A stretch of DNA of 64,000 bases from Branchiostoma belcheri (lineage: Eukaryota; Chordata; Leptocardii; Amphioxiformes; Branchiostomatidae), in NCBI RefSeq assembly GCF_001625305.1, contig NW_017803379.1, positions 3,284,506 to 3,348,505 on the forward strand, given 5' to 3'. Shown piece by piece: positions 1 through 13,437 of the stretch. Numbering within the stretch: position 1 is the first letter of the stretch; each line of letters starts with the position of its first letter. A program made the position numbers and the translations under genes. The notes beneath the pieces were generated by a model. The model saw nothing but the letters and a program-made list of their open reading frames with translations, was not told the DNA's origin and searched no databases.

Positions 1-410
1 ATCTGGACTTATTGGCTTTCAAAGATTTCGCCCGAAAGTCCCCTGCAGTTCCTGAACAAGCTGCTAGGGGGACCAAACCCACACCACTTATTCCTGACAG
101 GAAAAGCTATCTGTCACCAAAAATTCAAGACCATAGCATGTTCAGGACCAAAGATACAAAAACCGGAAGTTCTGCTGCAGTACCAAGGTCATCCACCAGG
201 AGACCCATATTTGACCTTGACCTTTGTCTTCCTAAGACTTATCAGCATACCAAATATCATCACAATCCATAAAGGCGTTATGAAGTTATGCTGACTACAA
301 AGTTGCGGAAACACACACAGACACACAGACACACACACACACAGACACACACACACACACACAGACACACAGACAGACGCCGCCAAAAACAATACCTCCA
401 TTTTTCATGG
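1..410. repeat. Dispersed repeat with (CA)n tract
   Basis: A CA/GA-type microsatellite at about 310-375 sits next to sequence resembling another stretch at 30745-30930. Both contain gttctgctgcagtacca and then, after a variable region, a CA-rich tract followed by an aaaacaatacctcc-like motif. The open frame at 12-272 lies inside this repeat and has no gene-like features. The element family is not identified. Confidence 0.45.
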
Positions 411-1085
411 AGGTAATGAAGACGTGGTTAACAGTTATCACGATTCAAGTAAAAGCAGGGTTTCTGTTTGAAATCAAAAGGCAAGCACTGTCTACCACGA
501 ATAACAGTTCAGTTTTGTAGCCCGACAAGGAGTTTTTGCAGTCGTGGTGCAGCGTCTAGTACCCCTGGCTCCAGAGAACTTTTACCTTTACTCTCCTGAG
601 GTCACCCACACGCCTACAGTAAACACTGGCTGCTAACACGTCGCCACTGATGTTTGTATACTACGCCTTCTGACATAATAAAGAATATCTGTTTGTGTTA
701 TGTATGATATATACGGTAGAGAATGCGATTGTTTGATCTACAGGAGTTGCCTGCATGCTACGCGTTTTGCTTTGATAATCGTGTCGAGGACACAGACTGC
801 TGTTTTCATGATCAATATTGCCTCATGAATATTTAAAGAAACCAACTGACAGGAAAGGTCATTAATTTACCTGCAGCGCAGTTATAGATATTTGTTAAAA
901 TGTGCATAATTTCAACAGACAATGAAGTAATCAACCTATGGCTCTTAATCTTATAATTGTATACGTTGAACTATCTAAAAGGAAACTTAAATGACGAATA
1001 TGTCCTTTAAAATGCTGTATTCGTAGCGCGTCTGATGCTAGGTCCACTATTCTTTCCTCCCGTTAAGGGGTCGTAATATTTAAAC

Positions 1086-1610
1086 ATGATCGGAACGGGT
1101 TTGTACAAGCGATTGTCTGGGCCGCACCACCAACCACTCAGTACACCAGCGAGAACACCGCCACATAAACACAGCATGAACAAGCTACGCTTCAAATGGG
1201 GCGGGAGCGGTGCCGAGAAGAAAGACAAGGAGCCCAAAAATCATTACGTGAACGGCGGAGACCACCACTACAGCCTACAGCCGGACACGGGGGAATATTG
1301 CCAGTCGGACCCGCCGGGTACCGTACAGACTAACGGAGACGTACCGGGAGACCATCCCCGGAACTCCCGGCTCCACCTCTCACCTGCCGCCGCCTCACCT
1401 GCCGGCTGGACCTACTACGTCACGCAGACATCACAGGAGGAAGGAGAAGGGGAGGACGAGAACAGACTCTTGAGTTATGTCGGGAAGAGAGACTATTCGG
1501 GCGGGGTGGAGGACACGGAGATTGTGAGCAGGAACGGGACGGTACGGGGGGTGAAGAACAGGGTACGGGCGGGGCTGGCGCACTTCACTTCCCTCACACA
1601 AGGAGCGCAG
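1086..1610 (+). CDS. GRXCR1-like: GRXCR1-like exon 1
   Basis: Encodes residues 1-175 and ends at the donor gcgcag|gtaacc in phase 0. It is more GC-rich than its flanks. The second Met (1176) is followed by NKLRFKWGG and could be the true start. Confidence 0.7.
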
Positions 1611-4600
1611 GTAACCATACAACTTTTCAATAGTTATCTAGCGGTTAAAATACTCCCCAGAGCACAAGTTTTCCGTTATTTCATGTGAGAAATGTGTCAT
1701 TTCAGTAAACGTTTTGAAGATGCGAATCTAGAGCTAGCCCACAAATATTCAACTAAAGAAAAACACGCATAAGGAAGTTACAGAACACAAAAAAGCCCAA
1801 GTAATTACGTAATCACAACACAATGGAAGTGAAATTACTACGGACCAGACTATTCAAAATCAAATACATTCTTATTCGGTCCTTTCTCCTACTCAAAGAT
1901 TATGATTAGAAAAAGATTAAGGTCACCAATAAGTAAAAAAATAGGTGTGTTTATGACTTTGCAAGTTGCGTCACTAGATTGCGGTGACACGCCCTAAGTT
2001 AGTGGTCAAAGTCCTCGTACCGAAAACCCGTTACAATGCCCGTAACCTTCCCGAATGTACCCCGGCCATGCCTGACTGAATCCCGGCATGTTCAACTGTA
2101 CTGTACGCCACACACCGTGTCAGTTCCTTATACAACAGTTCAATCAGACCGAAGCGCATCAGCAGGAACTGTTCCGCAAAGAAAGGAAGAACAACTGCTG
2201 AATGTGGACGTTCTATGACACAAACTCTTGTTTACTTTCTTAAGATTTCCGAGGAACCTTTGTCATGTAGGAGAAATCATAAGCAGCCAAGATTAACAAG
2301 CAATTTCCACTTTCATACGTGCATAAGCAATATCATACAGTGTCAAAGACATAGAAAGACACAATCAACTGGTTTGTTTGTGTATTGGCAATGTAAAACC
2401 AAGCTCAGTCACGATACTTCGTGGAAGAAATGTCAAGTAGATTCAAGAACGCCAAACACTGTTTCCACTATCATAACAAAACGTGTCAGAAAACAATAGG
2501 TGTGTACACATGCCCACACAAACGTTTTCTGCACCAGAATCGAACACGTAAGTCACTCACTATTGTGTAGGTCAGCCCTTAAAAGTTTTAAGTAGAAAAA
2601 CAGAACACAAATGGTACCTTTATGGATGATGTGAATTTATTTCTTTACGACAAAGGTCATCAGCTGTTGCGCAATATACGATGTACGTGCTTTTCGTATC
2701 TTATTCATATTCTCAAGTTTGACCTACGTACACTACTATTTCGTGTTATTTTGTCATTGTCATTGTACATTATGTGCTTTCAGATATATATATACATGTG
2801 TCTTTTTATTTGGTGTGTGATTCTTGTTCCTTTGTTGAGTTGAAGTTCACGTTTTGTTTTTCTCTTTTTTGTTGTTTCTCCTTCGTTCTACGTACGACCC
2901 GTGGACTTTGTGGACCATCCTACAGCCGAATTCTCACTTACAGAAGGCGTGCAGCCATGAGAGGGGGAGGATCATTGTTTATACCACCAGCATGCAAGTC
3001 GTCAGGGACACCGCCGAGAAGTGCCAAAAGATCAGGAGAATACTGGAGAGTCACAGAGTTCGCTTCGAGGAAAGGGACGTTGTTATGAACTTGGAACTGC
3101 AGAGAGAACTGAGGGCGAGGCTGGGACAGACCGAGGAGGCGCTGACCTTACCACAGGTGTTCATAGACGGGCAGCCGATAGGGGTGAGTACGAGCATGGG
3201 GTAGAGGGAGGGAAGGAAGCAGAGAAGGAAGGAAGGAGGGAAGGAGGGAAGGAGGAAGAAGGGAAGGAAGACAGGAAAGAGGGAAGGATTGAGAGAGAAG
3301 GGGGAAAGAATGAAAGAAGGTAGAGGGAGGCAGGGATGAGGGAAGGAGTTAGAGAGAGATGGGAGGAAAGAGGGAAGACGTTAGGGAGAGAAGGAAGGAG
3401 GGAAATGATTTCAAGATGAATACATATATCTACTTACACGTTCAATTTTTACTACAAAATCCAAGCAGGCTGTGTGAATAGGGGCATATTCAACCAGTAA
3501 CAGCATGTCCAAGACAGGTGCATATTGATACTGATATTCATACCTTGAAATGGAGACGATTTCTGAGAAATGTTATATCATAGACTGGGAATGCTGACGT
3601 CGTTTTTAATCGCGCCAACCCCCTTGCAGACAGAAGATCAGGTGTTCCCCCATAGTCCAGTAACGGGACGAAATATCTCGTGATTGTCTGAATTCCTTTT
3701 CTACGCATGTATTGTTTATGCATTTCCGGCAGATGTTGTTTTTACTTCTGCTTTCCTGTAACTAGGCAACAGATTGGAGTTGAAAAACCAAAGCCTAAAA
3801 CAATCATCTCGAACTTTCTTGGTTACATACAATGTCTTGGTTGACTACAATCTATAGTCTTCTGCCCATCGATGTTTTCTTAGCAACGACCTGTGCTTAT
3901 TAAACGCAGTTGTGGTCAGATAATTGGGACAACGGCGACCCAGAAGATAGCGTAAGTCGTATCTTATCAACTACCAGGCCCGGACTAGTCTACTATTGAC
4001 CGATCCAACAAATTAGGAGGCTACAACAAACCGTACCGACCTGCACCACTCTCGTTAGAACTTCAAAAATACATGCACGCCAGGAAGAAAATAAATAGCA
4101 TCCCCTAAGCTGGTCAAAGCCTTTACAAATCCTGTACCTAATTCATAATTTATCACCATCTTTCAAAGCGGTGAAAGCGAGATGACCGTTTAAGAACAAA
4201 AACAGTTGCTCGTCCTCATGAGATTTGAAGTACATGCAACTGATTTCGGCCTACAGTACATGTGGGAGCTTACAAAGAAACTGTATATATATCCCGGAGA
4301 TGTTGCGTCTCTTCTGAAGACATTTTCGTCCCTGAAAGACAGATAGTACACCGCCATTGTTCGACTTGTCATCCGCAACATGCAGAATACATCCATCATT
4401 GGGAAGTGTGTAGTAAATATCATTGTGCGCTCACGCGAGGGATTACCCTAACATACCTGCACGGACCTCGCCTTGGTTTATGTCATAACATCGTTTGTTT
4501 AACAACGTCAACGTGCATGGCAGTAATATAAAAACATGGTATGGGGAAAACAAGGAACATAGACTGAATGACGTCATATGGCTGCTAGAAAAAACAAAAG

Positions 4601-7600
4601 GATTTCAGTATCTGTCAGTGTTGTTAACTTTTTAAATCTCACAAACATGTCTTGGAGACAGTAGACTCATTTGATCAAATGAGAAATTCTCACATTTAGT
4701 GATCTGTGTAGAATTTTGTCACATTATGCATGCAGCAATGGCGGAAAACAGCTTACATGTAGGTAGACCACTTGATCACCAATGTTTACTGTAAAGCCTA
4801 AATCTTTGTCCGAGATTTTATCGAAAAGGACATTCCCCAGTAAAGCATTGTCGGTTATTGTCCGCATAACGCTAAATTCCGACGTGTGCATGTTTTACAT
4901 ACTAGTAATATACCTGCAGGTGCACACAGACCTATTACGCTAGACTGTAAGAATAAATCAGAGCCATGCAGCCCTGCCACGGAAAATTACAACAGACGGT
5001 TTCGCGTGCGACACTGGTTAGAGTACACCTTTCTGACGTCAGAGGAAATACGAGAGATTCTCCTGACAACTAACCGACATGGCTGTCTGTGGTCGGGGCT
5101 GTTGTCAGTCATAAATTTCCTCTTGACTCAAGATACTGCTAAAACCAGAAAAAACCTCTGTTGTTATTCACTATGTTTGCGCCGCCTTTCCAGACATTGA
5201 TTGGATATTGCAAACACGCGATGTAACACGCGTGCCATATGCGTTTTTTTAAACAACCTCAGGCACAATCTAGAGGCATAGTCAAACATCTTTCTACTAC
5301 AGTAAATGTAGAAAGACAGGGAAATGTTTGTCCCGTGGGTCACTCGTAGAGTATCACGGTTATCCAAAACAGACACAGTTACAGACATACCTTCTGTTTT
5401 TCAACCTGAAATATTGCCTAAGTACTAGTATGTTTCACCTAGGCTTTCACTTTAATGTACTTAGTATGAGATTTATGACTGTTAGAAAGTGCCATAGTTT
5501 TCTGTCAAGAAATACTCAATATCATAGTGATAATCATTCCAGGGTATAAACTATGTATCTTATACTGGTTGATATATTTGACAATGTGTTCTGTGAAAAA
5601 AGTGAAACAACGTTGTGGCATTTTTATAGACACTCGACTGTAAACATGTCACAAGGAAAGTAAACATTTGGAACTAACAACACATACCATCACGTAGGCC
5701 CATAAAACTACCTGTAGGCAGTAATGATGGAACAAAGGTCAGGTAAAAAATAGGCGTTCGTCGGAAATGACGTCCTCGCAACTTCCGGAGCTTACAGGTG
5801 TGTCGTCCAAACAGGATATTATAACCTGAGTTATGCAACCAGGGAAAGTAATAAACCAAGAGAGATAATAGGTTAAAGAGATACGCGAGGAAAGAATGCC
5901 CGACATCTTTGTGAAACCTTTTATTTTGATTACCCCAAAGGAAATGCAATAAATAATTCACGACTGACCCAGCCGGTAATAGTAATACCTAACGTGTCCA
6001 GGACACAGGTGTCAGCATCCGGGTGATGAAATACCCATCAACTTGATCCTACCTGTATGGGAACCCCGGGGGCTATCTGTAATGTATTGCTAACTCGGGT
6101 TAAGGTAAAAGTAAAGGTACAGTAGTCCCATAGCCTTTTTGATGCCGAGGCCGTAGGGGCAATTGGTTGACTCGTAATTGTCTGTGTCTAGTATATGATA
6201 TTGGTAGGCGGGGCCCATCGCTCTCCTTCCGTCGCCTTTTACCTCACCAACCGAAGTCAGGTATCTATTTTACACCTGGGTGGAGTGAGGAAAGTCGTGC
6301 AAAGGTTTTTGTGTACGCTAGCCTATCCACTTTGACGCCACTAACTCAGGTTACTCAGGTGTATTTGCTCTCCATGCCAGAAGTAAGACACACAATGTCG
6401 GCCTCTCGGCTCTCAAAGTTCAAGGTTTACGTGCGTGATGAACACGTGATGTGATAATGACATGGTCTGACCTGACACTGCCTTATCTGCCGTGTTGTTT
6501 AGTTACCGAGGGAACCTTGCCCCATGCAAAGGGCTAGGCTGATGGTGCCACTCTGGGGTGGGTGTGGGTGTTGTCATGGATAGTTGTGTAATGGTGTTTT
6601 TTCTAGAAAAATCGCAGAGTGGAACTCGCTGCCACCAAGTATAGTACTAGTAGGGGCATCATCGATATCACTAGATTGCTTTCCAAAGCTGCTACACTCA
6701 GATGTGCAAAGGTTAGGTGAGGTGTGACAGGTCCTTAAAACATCAGGAATGTATACTTAAAAACACCTGCAATGATAACGTTCATGTTCGATAACAACAA
6801 CACTACCCGTTCTGACAATCCTGAATTTTGTAACTAGGAGATTATCTTGTCTTATCGTGCAGTCTAAAACATCATAATCAGTTTGTAGTAGCACTTATCA
6901 ATTAGCAAAAAGATATATATTGCCTTCCCTTGCCGTTATTGTTATCATTGTTGTTCTACAGCAGTTGTTGACCGACTGGACTCATGACCATTTTCTGTCC
7001 TCATGTTTCAGGGGGCGGAAAGATTAGACCAACTGAATGAAGCTGGGGAACTCAGAAAACTCTTGAGCCGATTCGAAGTAAGTATTCCGGATTTCCCTCA
7101 ATTGGAAGTGTTTCAAAAAGAATGCTTGGGTTGCTCGTCTAGCTGGGTTCACACACGGGCACAGATTATATACGTAGTCAAACCCACCCCGCCTTCGGTA
7201 AACCGTCCTCTAGTGAAGAGTTGATCATTGCCAAATACCGATGTTTAGACGGAAGTGTTAGCGGCTACCTGCCTGTGTAAACTAGTAGTATGACACCAGG
7301 GTGGGTACACTGTGAAAAATGCCTTGGTCCTCATTTTGTCTGAACAGAAAATATAAACTGCTGTGAATTTACTTGACCTAATGTTTTGACATTGGTTGGA
7401 AAACAGAATTAAGGGGCCATGAATCGGTGAAGTTTGAAACGGAAGCATTGTAAGAAAGGGGAGTGAATGAAGAGGAGTGGTCGTTTGCTGTACCCTTAGT
7501 CTTAAGGGTCTTAACTATGTCTGACTTATTATCCTCCCATGAAAAAGAAAGAAGCAAACTATATAATGCAGCATTGTTGCCATACATATTTGTGCTGCAA

Positions 7601-7905
7601 TTTTCTTTTTGGTGGGACTGGAGGGGTCGCAAAGTAGTATGGGTATTAAGGGGTGAAGTCTGCCATCTCTGATTGCGTTGTTTCCTTTTCATTTCCTCCC
7701 ACAGAAAATCACGGTGCGCTCCCTGTGTGACCGGTGCGGCGGGTACAGGTACATCCCCTGCACGGTGTGTAACGGCAGTCGGAAGTCCGTGCACAGGAAC
7801 AACTTCACGGACATGTTCCGCGCGCTCAACTGTACCGCCTGCAACGAGAACGGTCTGCAGAGGTGTCCCGTGTGCGACGAGGAACAGTGCGTCAGTTTTA
7901 TATGA
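1086..7905 (+). CDS. GRXCR1-like: Glutaredoxin domain-containing cysteine-rich protein 1-like (GRXCR1 family)
   Basis: Four exons join in frame, all at phase 0: 1086-1610, 2944-3183 (or from 2926), 7012-7077 and 7705-7905, giving about 343 aa. Residues 1-175 are a polar, low-complexity N-terminus; an internal Met at 1176 is an alternative start. Residues about 184-277 form a glutaredoxin-like fold opening with [15 protein letters not shown] and keeping the cis-Pro strand LPQVFIDG and the following [15 protein letters not shown]. The usual CxxC/CxxS redox site is absent (TTSMQV at that place). Residues 278-343 carry four CxxC pairs (C285/288, C296/299, C320/323, C331/334) with [12 protein letters not shown], a DnaJ-type zinc-binding pattern typical of GRXCR1. 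In vertebrates GRXCR1 acts in hair-cell stereocilia and actin bundle growth; that role here is inferred. Vertebrate proteins are about 290 aa, so this N-terminus is longer. Start and acceptor choice for exon 2 remain uncertain. Confidence 0.88.
2944..3183 (+). CDS. GRXCR1-like: GRXCR1-like exon 2 (first half of the glutaredoxin fold)
   Basis: The acceptor is cttacag at 2943, with an equally in-frame alternative at 2925. The donor is ataggg|gtgagt. It encodes the strand-helix start of the fold and the LPQVFIDG strand. A long purine tract begins right after the donor. Confidence 0.85.
3190..3415. repeat. Purine-rich simple repeat (AGGGA/GGAA)n
   Basis: About 220 bp of nearly pure A/G on the plus strand, starting just after the exon 2 donor of the GRXCR1-like gene. 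The open frames here are composition artefacts. The intron beyond it, to about 6600, shows nothing else I recognise. Confidence 0.85.
6605..6727 (+). mobile_element. Fragment of a non-LTR retrotransposon ORF C-terminus
   Basis: Translates in frame to a piece containing [13 protein letters not shown] and ending at a tga. W-N-x-L-P-x-x-I/V is the usual last motif of CR1/L2/Jockey-type ORF2 proteins. A degenerate relative lies at 43848-43920 and shares gaactcgct-ccaccaagta and gatgtgcaaaggttaggtg. No RT domain is attached, so it is a 5'-truncated relic. Confidence 0.4.
7012..7077 (+). CDS. GRXCR1-like: GRXCR1-like exon 3
   Basis: A 22-codon exon between tgtttcag and the donor gaa|gtaagt, phase 0 on both sides. 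It encodes [18 protein letters not shown] and completes the glutaredoxin-like fold. Confidence 0.88.
7705..7905 (+). CDS. GRXCR1-like: GRXCR1-like exon 4 (zinc-binding cysteine-rich tail)
   Basis: The acceptor is tcctcccacag; the reading frame ends at a stop at 7903-7905. It holds all four CxxC pairs and the signature [12 protein letters not shown]. Confidence 0.9.
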   Translation, partial: KITVRSLCDRCGGYRYIPCTVCNGSRKSVHRNNFTDMFRALNCTACNENGLQRCPVCDEEQCVSFI

Positions 7906-7941
7906 GTTAGGCCACACTGACGTGATTATATGGATGATATC

Positions 7942-8114
7942 TAGCCTCTACCAGGCTTTGGAAGCGGCTGGGACGAGTAGGAATTAGCCAAATAGTCAGT
8001 GACGTGCCAAGGGAGTTGGTCCACTAAGGAGTACAGTTTGCAAAAACTCTTTAGCGGACCAGTTCCCCTGGAATGTTATCTGTCTATTTTGGCCAATTGC
8101 TACTTCTTTTTTCC
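7942..8114. repeat. Palindromic MITE-like repeat, copy 1
   Basis: Starts with tagcctctaccaggctt, continues with the shared agtagaaattggcc-like and gacagataacatgcc-like blocks, then runs back as the reverse complement (tttagcggaccag, gttatctgtctatttggcc-like). The right end is incomplete. It lies just after the last GRXCR1-like exon. Confidence 0.75.
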
Positions 8115-11100
8115 TCATTGAAAAAAGGTTGCCACCATACTGTGAATCCTACCTAATACAATATGTCCTTGATCGTACAAAACGAAGCTGCAATGCCAGC
8201 AAATATACATGTATTGCGTAAGTTGCGATTTTTTGCCATTTGTATCCAGTACAAATGGCAAGTATCTGTCTTGGCTAAATATGTATTTCGATCCCTAAGC
8301 GAAGTCTTCTTCTTCTCTTAAATACCCAACATCACGTTAGTGATGACACTGGCATGTCGTAGTGCTCTGCTGCCCTCGTCTGACATGTTCTGGCGAACTT
8401 GTTTACTAGTATTTTCCAAAGTCAAAGAAGAAGTCTTCCAAAGTCAAAGAAGAAGATATGAAAGAACAAAACATAGAATTCATTGTTTGGCACACAATGC
8501 TCTGTGTGTTCAGTCATTTATTCAGCTTTCCTGTCGACTTAGATTTCGTAATGGACATTTTGGGCCCAACTTTTTTCTTCGCATCAGTTAATGGTGTGCC
8601 TAGAGGATGTCATCCATGTAATCAAATCAGTATGGCCTTATCCATAGCAACACGTCACTGAACAACTGTTACAATATCTTCGTCCTTCATCCAAATTGTA
8701 ACTTGAGAACCATACATTAAGACATTTTATGCGATTTATATACTTCCTCGGGTAGTCTATGGTGAAATTTTTGGAAGGATAACGGACAAAAAGTGCCGGA
8801 TTACTTTTGATAGGTCAACCCCGTTAATAGTTCCTGGACAGTAGGTTATGCCTTATTCGATGTTTTTGATCCAAATACTCCCATTGTACGTAATAGCTGC
8901 ATCTCATATATAAAATGGTAGATCTCTGTCTTGTTAATGCCCAGTCATGATGGGGATACTCTGTCAAAAATGCGATATTCTGTTAAGAGTAGAACACACG
9001 GCAGATAGTTGAGGTTCACATTGTACCTAATTTCTTTTCGGCACATACTAATCTTATGACTTATAGTGTTTTGTGACCTGCCCCAATGTGGCACCAGGGC
9101 ATCGTATCCATGAACGACGCCCATGCGATGCCCATGCATTGTTGCTGCCAAGAAAAATCTCTGCTCCCCCCTCCTCCCGCAAAACTGCGTGCCTGCAAAG
9201 CGATTCGCTGATATCACAAGGAGAAAGTCAACACTGAGCACTTTACAAATTGGACAAAGTTATGGGATCTTCAAACACAACAGTATTATGTGGCTCTAAG
9301 TTGTCAACTTCGGAATCAGTCATTGGCTAGACTTTCGCTAGGGGAGAGGGACTCAATCTCTTTGTTACCTTTTCTTGCCGCTCGTTCCAAAGGGTAATTA
9401 GCTCTATCTTACAAAGTAAAACTTAAAGTAAGCTCCTAATTTTCTAGATAGAAAATGCATTTACCCACATCTAGACACATTATGGAATAGCCCCAACTCA
9501 ATCAGTATGTTACCCACGCATTTGACAAACACGGACTCTGGTGAAAGTGTCCTAATAGCTTTGTATGTGTAAATCCAATCGTGGCTTCATTGACAAACAA
9601 TCCATCTTATGGTGAATGCCTTATAAGGGCATCCGCGGTGCCCTATGCCTAGAAGGAATTTTCACACCTCAAATGTATGATGTTCATAATATTTCACAAG
9701 AATTCACGTCGTTGATAAGTTTGACAAAACCAACACCCTGTTATGTGCCTGAATGTTGTAGATTTGTACCTATCCCTGTGGACCGGGATATTTTGTTATC
9801 AGGAATATCATCAAATTACAGGTAAATATTGCATATCCAATAATAATATATCATTTTAATTAATATCAATCCAGCAAAGTTGCAAAGAAAAACAACAATG
9901 ATCATAATCAAGGTTATATCATTCCACTTATTATAAGTACAAATTTAATGTTATATGTCATTGGTCTACAGGAATCCACAATGAGGTCACACATAATTCC
10001 ATATTGCCAAAAATATGCAGGATTTTACATGTATAAGATATTTGATATCATATCATTGTTTCAGAATCTGTATTTACTTTACATCTCACAGTTGTATTTT
10101 AGAGATATCGTCTTTTAAGACGAACTTTAAAAAGTACTTTTGTGTTAAGTTTTATCGTGGTAAGCCAAATGTTAAAAATGTTCCTGTTGCTAGAATGATA
10201 CAAGATTAATATTGTTCAATCTTCCACTTTGATGATGGAAATGGACTTTCCCAGTTCTTATTGTTCCTGTTTGTTTTATCAAAGAGGAAGAAAATTAAAG
10301 GAAGTACATAACGGCATACGTTAGTAACTGGAAGAAATAAAATATGAAATGTTTTTGTTGTTGTTTGTGTGACTTGTTTCAAATGTATATGCCATATACT
10401 AGCATTTTTCACACACATTGATTATAGTTGATTATTACTAAGTTATGACAAACCTTCAACTCACTTACTACAGCCTATTACTCAAGATCATAAAGAACCA
10501 TTATGACGGTAATGTTAAAGAACCCAACACACTTGGTGACCCAGTGTGCTTGACCAAATATTCTTGGAGACATCACAATCTCAATCCTTGGTTCTTGTTA
10601 GGAGACCACAAACTACAATGTTAATGACTAATAAAGACAAAAACTCGATGACAAAAATGACATTAACATTTCACAGTTGACTGTTTAATGTAATCATGCA
10701 TAAGACCATTCAACTATTGACAATTCTCAGAGTCTTTGTTTCTGTACCACCACTGCAGCAAATTCTTATTCAACAGCAACATTACAATTAATTTCATATC
10801 ATGATACAGTATGCACAAAACTGAAGATTTTTGAGAATGGTAATAATTTGTACGCAGTGATGTGTTTGTTGCATTGGCTTGTGGTACCGTATTATTAAAA
10901 GGTAAAAAATAAACATAGTGCAAGCTTAAAGTATGTTTTACATATTCAAAAAAGTGCATGAAGCCTTGATATGCAAGTTTGTTACACAATCATCAGTCTC
11001 AGCTTCTCCTCCAAGTTGAAGTTCCAACTGTTATAACCTTTGATAACAGCACCTTGCATGTGCAGCAGTTATGAAAAGCCCCCTACATTCACTTATAGTC

Positions 11101-13275
11101 GGGGCATCCTACAGTTGTTCTCTGATATTGATGTACTTCTCATTGCATATAAAAGCACCTACAAGAATTTAAACAATAAAAGCTAATGATTAGAGTCCAG
11201 TGTAGACAAGGTAGCTGATCCATTGTCAAAGCCCAGGTACATGGTAGGCACTTGGTACATGTAAATTTTGTAACAGTATGGTTGATTCTTTGTACAACCT
11301 ATTCATGAGTTTAATGATACAACATCACATAGAGTTAAGATTCTACTTCTGGCAAGGCACATCGGCTTTCACTGATATACAAGAAATACTGACCTATTTT
11401 GTAGAAATGTCTTTGGTTAAAATACAAACATCAGCATTTCAGCAAATCACTATTATAATAATATATCATCTATATACTGGCTAATATCACTCTGGTTTGC
11501 ACCATCAAAAATTCCAACAGCATTCATTTGCATTTCAAATGTTCTGACTTGAAAACTTGGACTGCCTTTACTACTTTGTTGTATTTACACAATTGCAATA
11601 TTGTTTTTTAACAGTTTAGAATGACCTCATTCAAGAAAATGTTATTCATGCCATTTGCTAGTCAGTCTACAGTCTACAGTTCCCACCTGTTAAACTGTTA
11701 GAAAAACTATTAACTTCAAAAGTGTTCAACTGATCTTTATGTCAAAAGCAGATCAAATCCTATGACATTATGAAGGAATATTACTGCATGGCCAGTTAAC
11801 AACAAAACAAGCAAGGATTTTTAGCAAAGAATCAGTACAAGATTTTAGGCATCATATTAATATACATGTAATACAGTTACAAACAATAAAGAAAATGAAT
11901 GGTATCCCTGGCAGAATTAATAACAATCACTGACAGAAAGATGGGTTAGTAAAAAGATTCAAACAATTGAATTAGACTTGCATTGTTTTTCACTATACAT
12001 TTTAAGCAATACTATTAATAAGCCAGTCTAAAAAGATGCACTCTTCTGCAAGGGTTGAATGCTCACAGACTTTCCTCTTATTAATCCTCTATATGAGCAA
12101 TAATATTAGCAGCTGAAACAACTTCATTTAGAAACATTCACTTGTGAAATTTTTAAATTCCATGCAGTCCCCATAGAAGTTTTAATGTTAGAGGATATGC
12201 ACATGCTAAATAGTATGAAAACAGGGTATGGCAACTTTGAGGAAGATTTGTTACAAGTTTACTTTCTTTCAGATGGTCATTTTGAAGCATTGAGATTTGA
12301 AGCCTCAATGAGCCAAGAAAAAAGCTTACAGCTACTGTAAGACAGATATTGCCACAGACTACATTCTAAAATTTGCTACTGATTTATTTCAACTGAATAT
12401 AGAAAGCAACAAAATTGCACAGTTTTATCAGCTAAGATTGGCAAAAAGAAAAGCAAGTTCTAAAATCTTTCACTTGTTACTGTGACTAGAAATGTGACAC
12501 AATGTTGCCTTTTTAGAGACAAAATCCTGAATTCCCTACACAAACTACTAATCACTGCCACTGGGAAAGTTTTCAGTGCTTGTTTGGTCCCATTTTATTT
12601 GGGGAAATTACAATATGTACAACCATATACCATCATGGCAGTTGATTAGGATAGTTCTTGTGTAACATTTACTTTAGTTGCTCTGCCACTAGCACAAATG
12701 CACTAGTCTGATATCATTCTTGGTAGCATAATGCTGGCAATGAATAAATCTCAATTACCATTTCAAAATACTGATATCATAGAAAGTTAAGGTTCCATAT
12801 TAAATGATGAAACCTTTCCATTAATAAAACAGTCCTGTTGTCATGCTATGAAGTTCTACTGAACAAGAGTTGGTACATGAAAAAACTCATGAATTGAACT
12901 GTACATGCATGCCCTTAAAGTACCCAAACTTTCAAATGAAAAAAATTCATACATGCTATACAAATTACGTGCAAGACTTTTCAATGCTGAAAAGTGACTC
13001 ACGTTTAAAACTTTCTTTTCATTTTTCTTGCATTATTACATATGCCATCCTCTACTTGTAAGCAATGGCAGTATGCAATGTACAGGACAAAGCCTATTAA
13101 GCCTATTTCAAAATATATGCCCAAGCCAGGCATATCACCACTGCTATACAACCATCCCTGCTAAAATTTGGAATAATTGGTACATCTGACAGCTACCAGT
13201 CAGTGCTACATGGTTGAGGGACGTACCATTGAGAAAACAGGGGCTGTACATGGAACGATCGTGATGACAGAACAG
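8115..13275. other. Gene-poor stretch; possible long 3' UTR of the minus-strand LIM gene
   Basis: No coding exon, RNA gene or strong repeat is recognisable. From about 9800 to 13275 the sequence is AT-rich and unique-looking, and it lies directly downstream of the stop codon of the CRACD/LIM gene on the minus strand, so part of it is probably 3' UTR. Several minus-strand AATAAA-type hexamers exist (for example near 12383-12388 and 12596), but none can be singled out as the real poly(A) signal. Confidence 0.35.
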
Positions 13276-13437
13276 TTATACTGCCTGCTGGGCCAGCTTG
13301 ACCTCCTGGCCGTGCTGTTTGCAGTAGATTTTCTCCTGGATGACCATGAAGCTGCTGATGTCCAGAGTGCGCTTGCACACCAGGCAGCGCTGGCACTTCT
13401 TGTGGAAGAAGCGTCCATCTGACTTGACCATCTCAGT
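13276..13437 (-). CDS. CRACD-like: Last exon: second part of the LIM domain
   Basis: Acceptor ctgtttcag, then TEMVKSDGRFFHKKCQRC and onward to KIYCKQH, ending at a taa stop at 13278-13276. Combined with the CIVCNENVYQ end of the preceding exon, the spacing is C-x2-C-x17-H-x2-C-x2-C-x2-C-x17-C-x2-H, a complete LIM domain of CRP-like flavour. Confidence 0.88.
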   Translation of the reverse strand, partial: TEMVKSDGRFFHKKCQRCLVCKRTLDISSFMVIQEKIYCKQHGQEVKLAQQAV

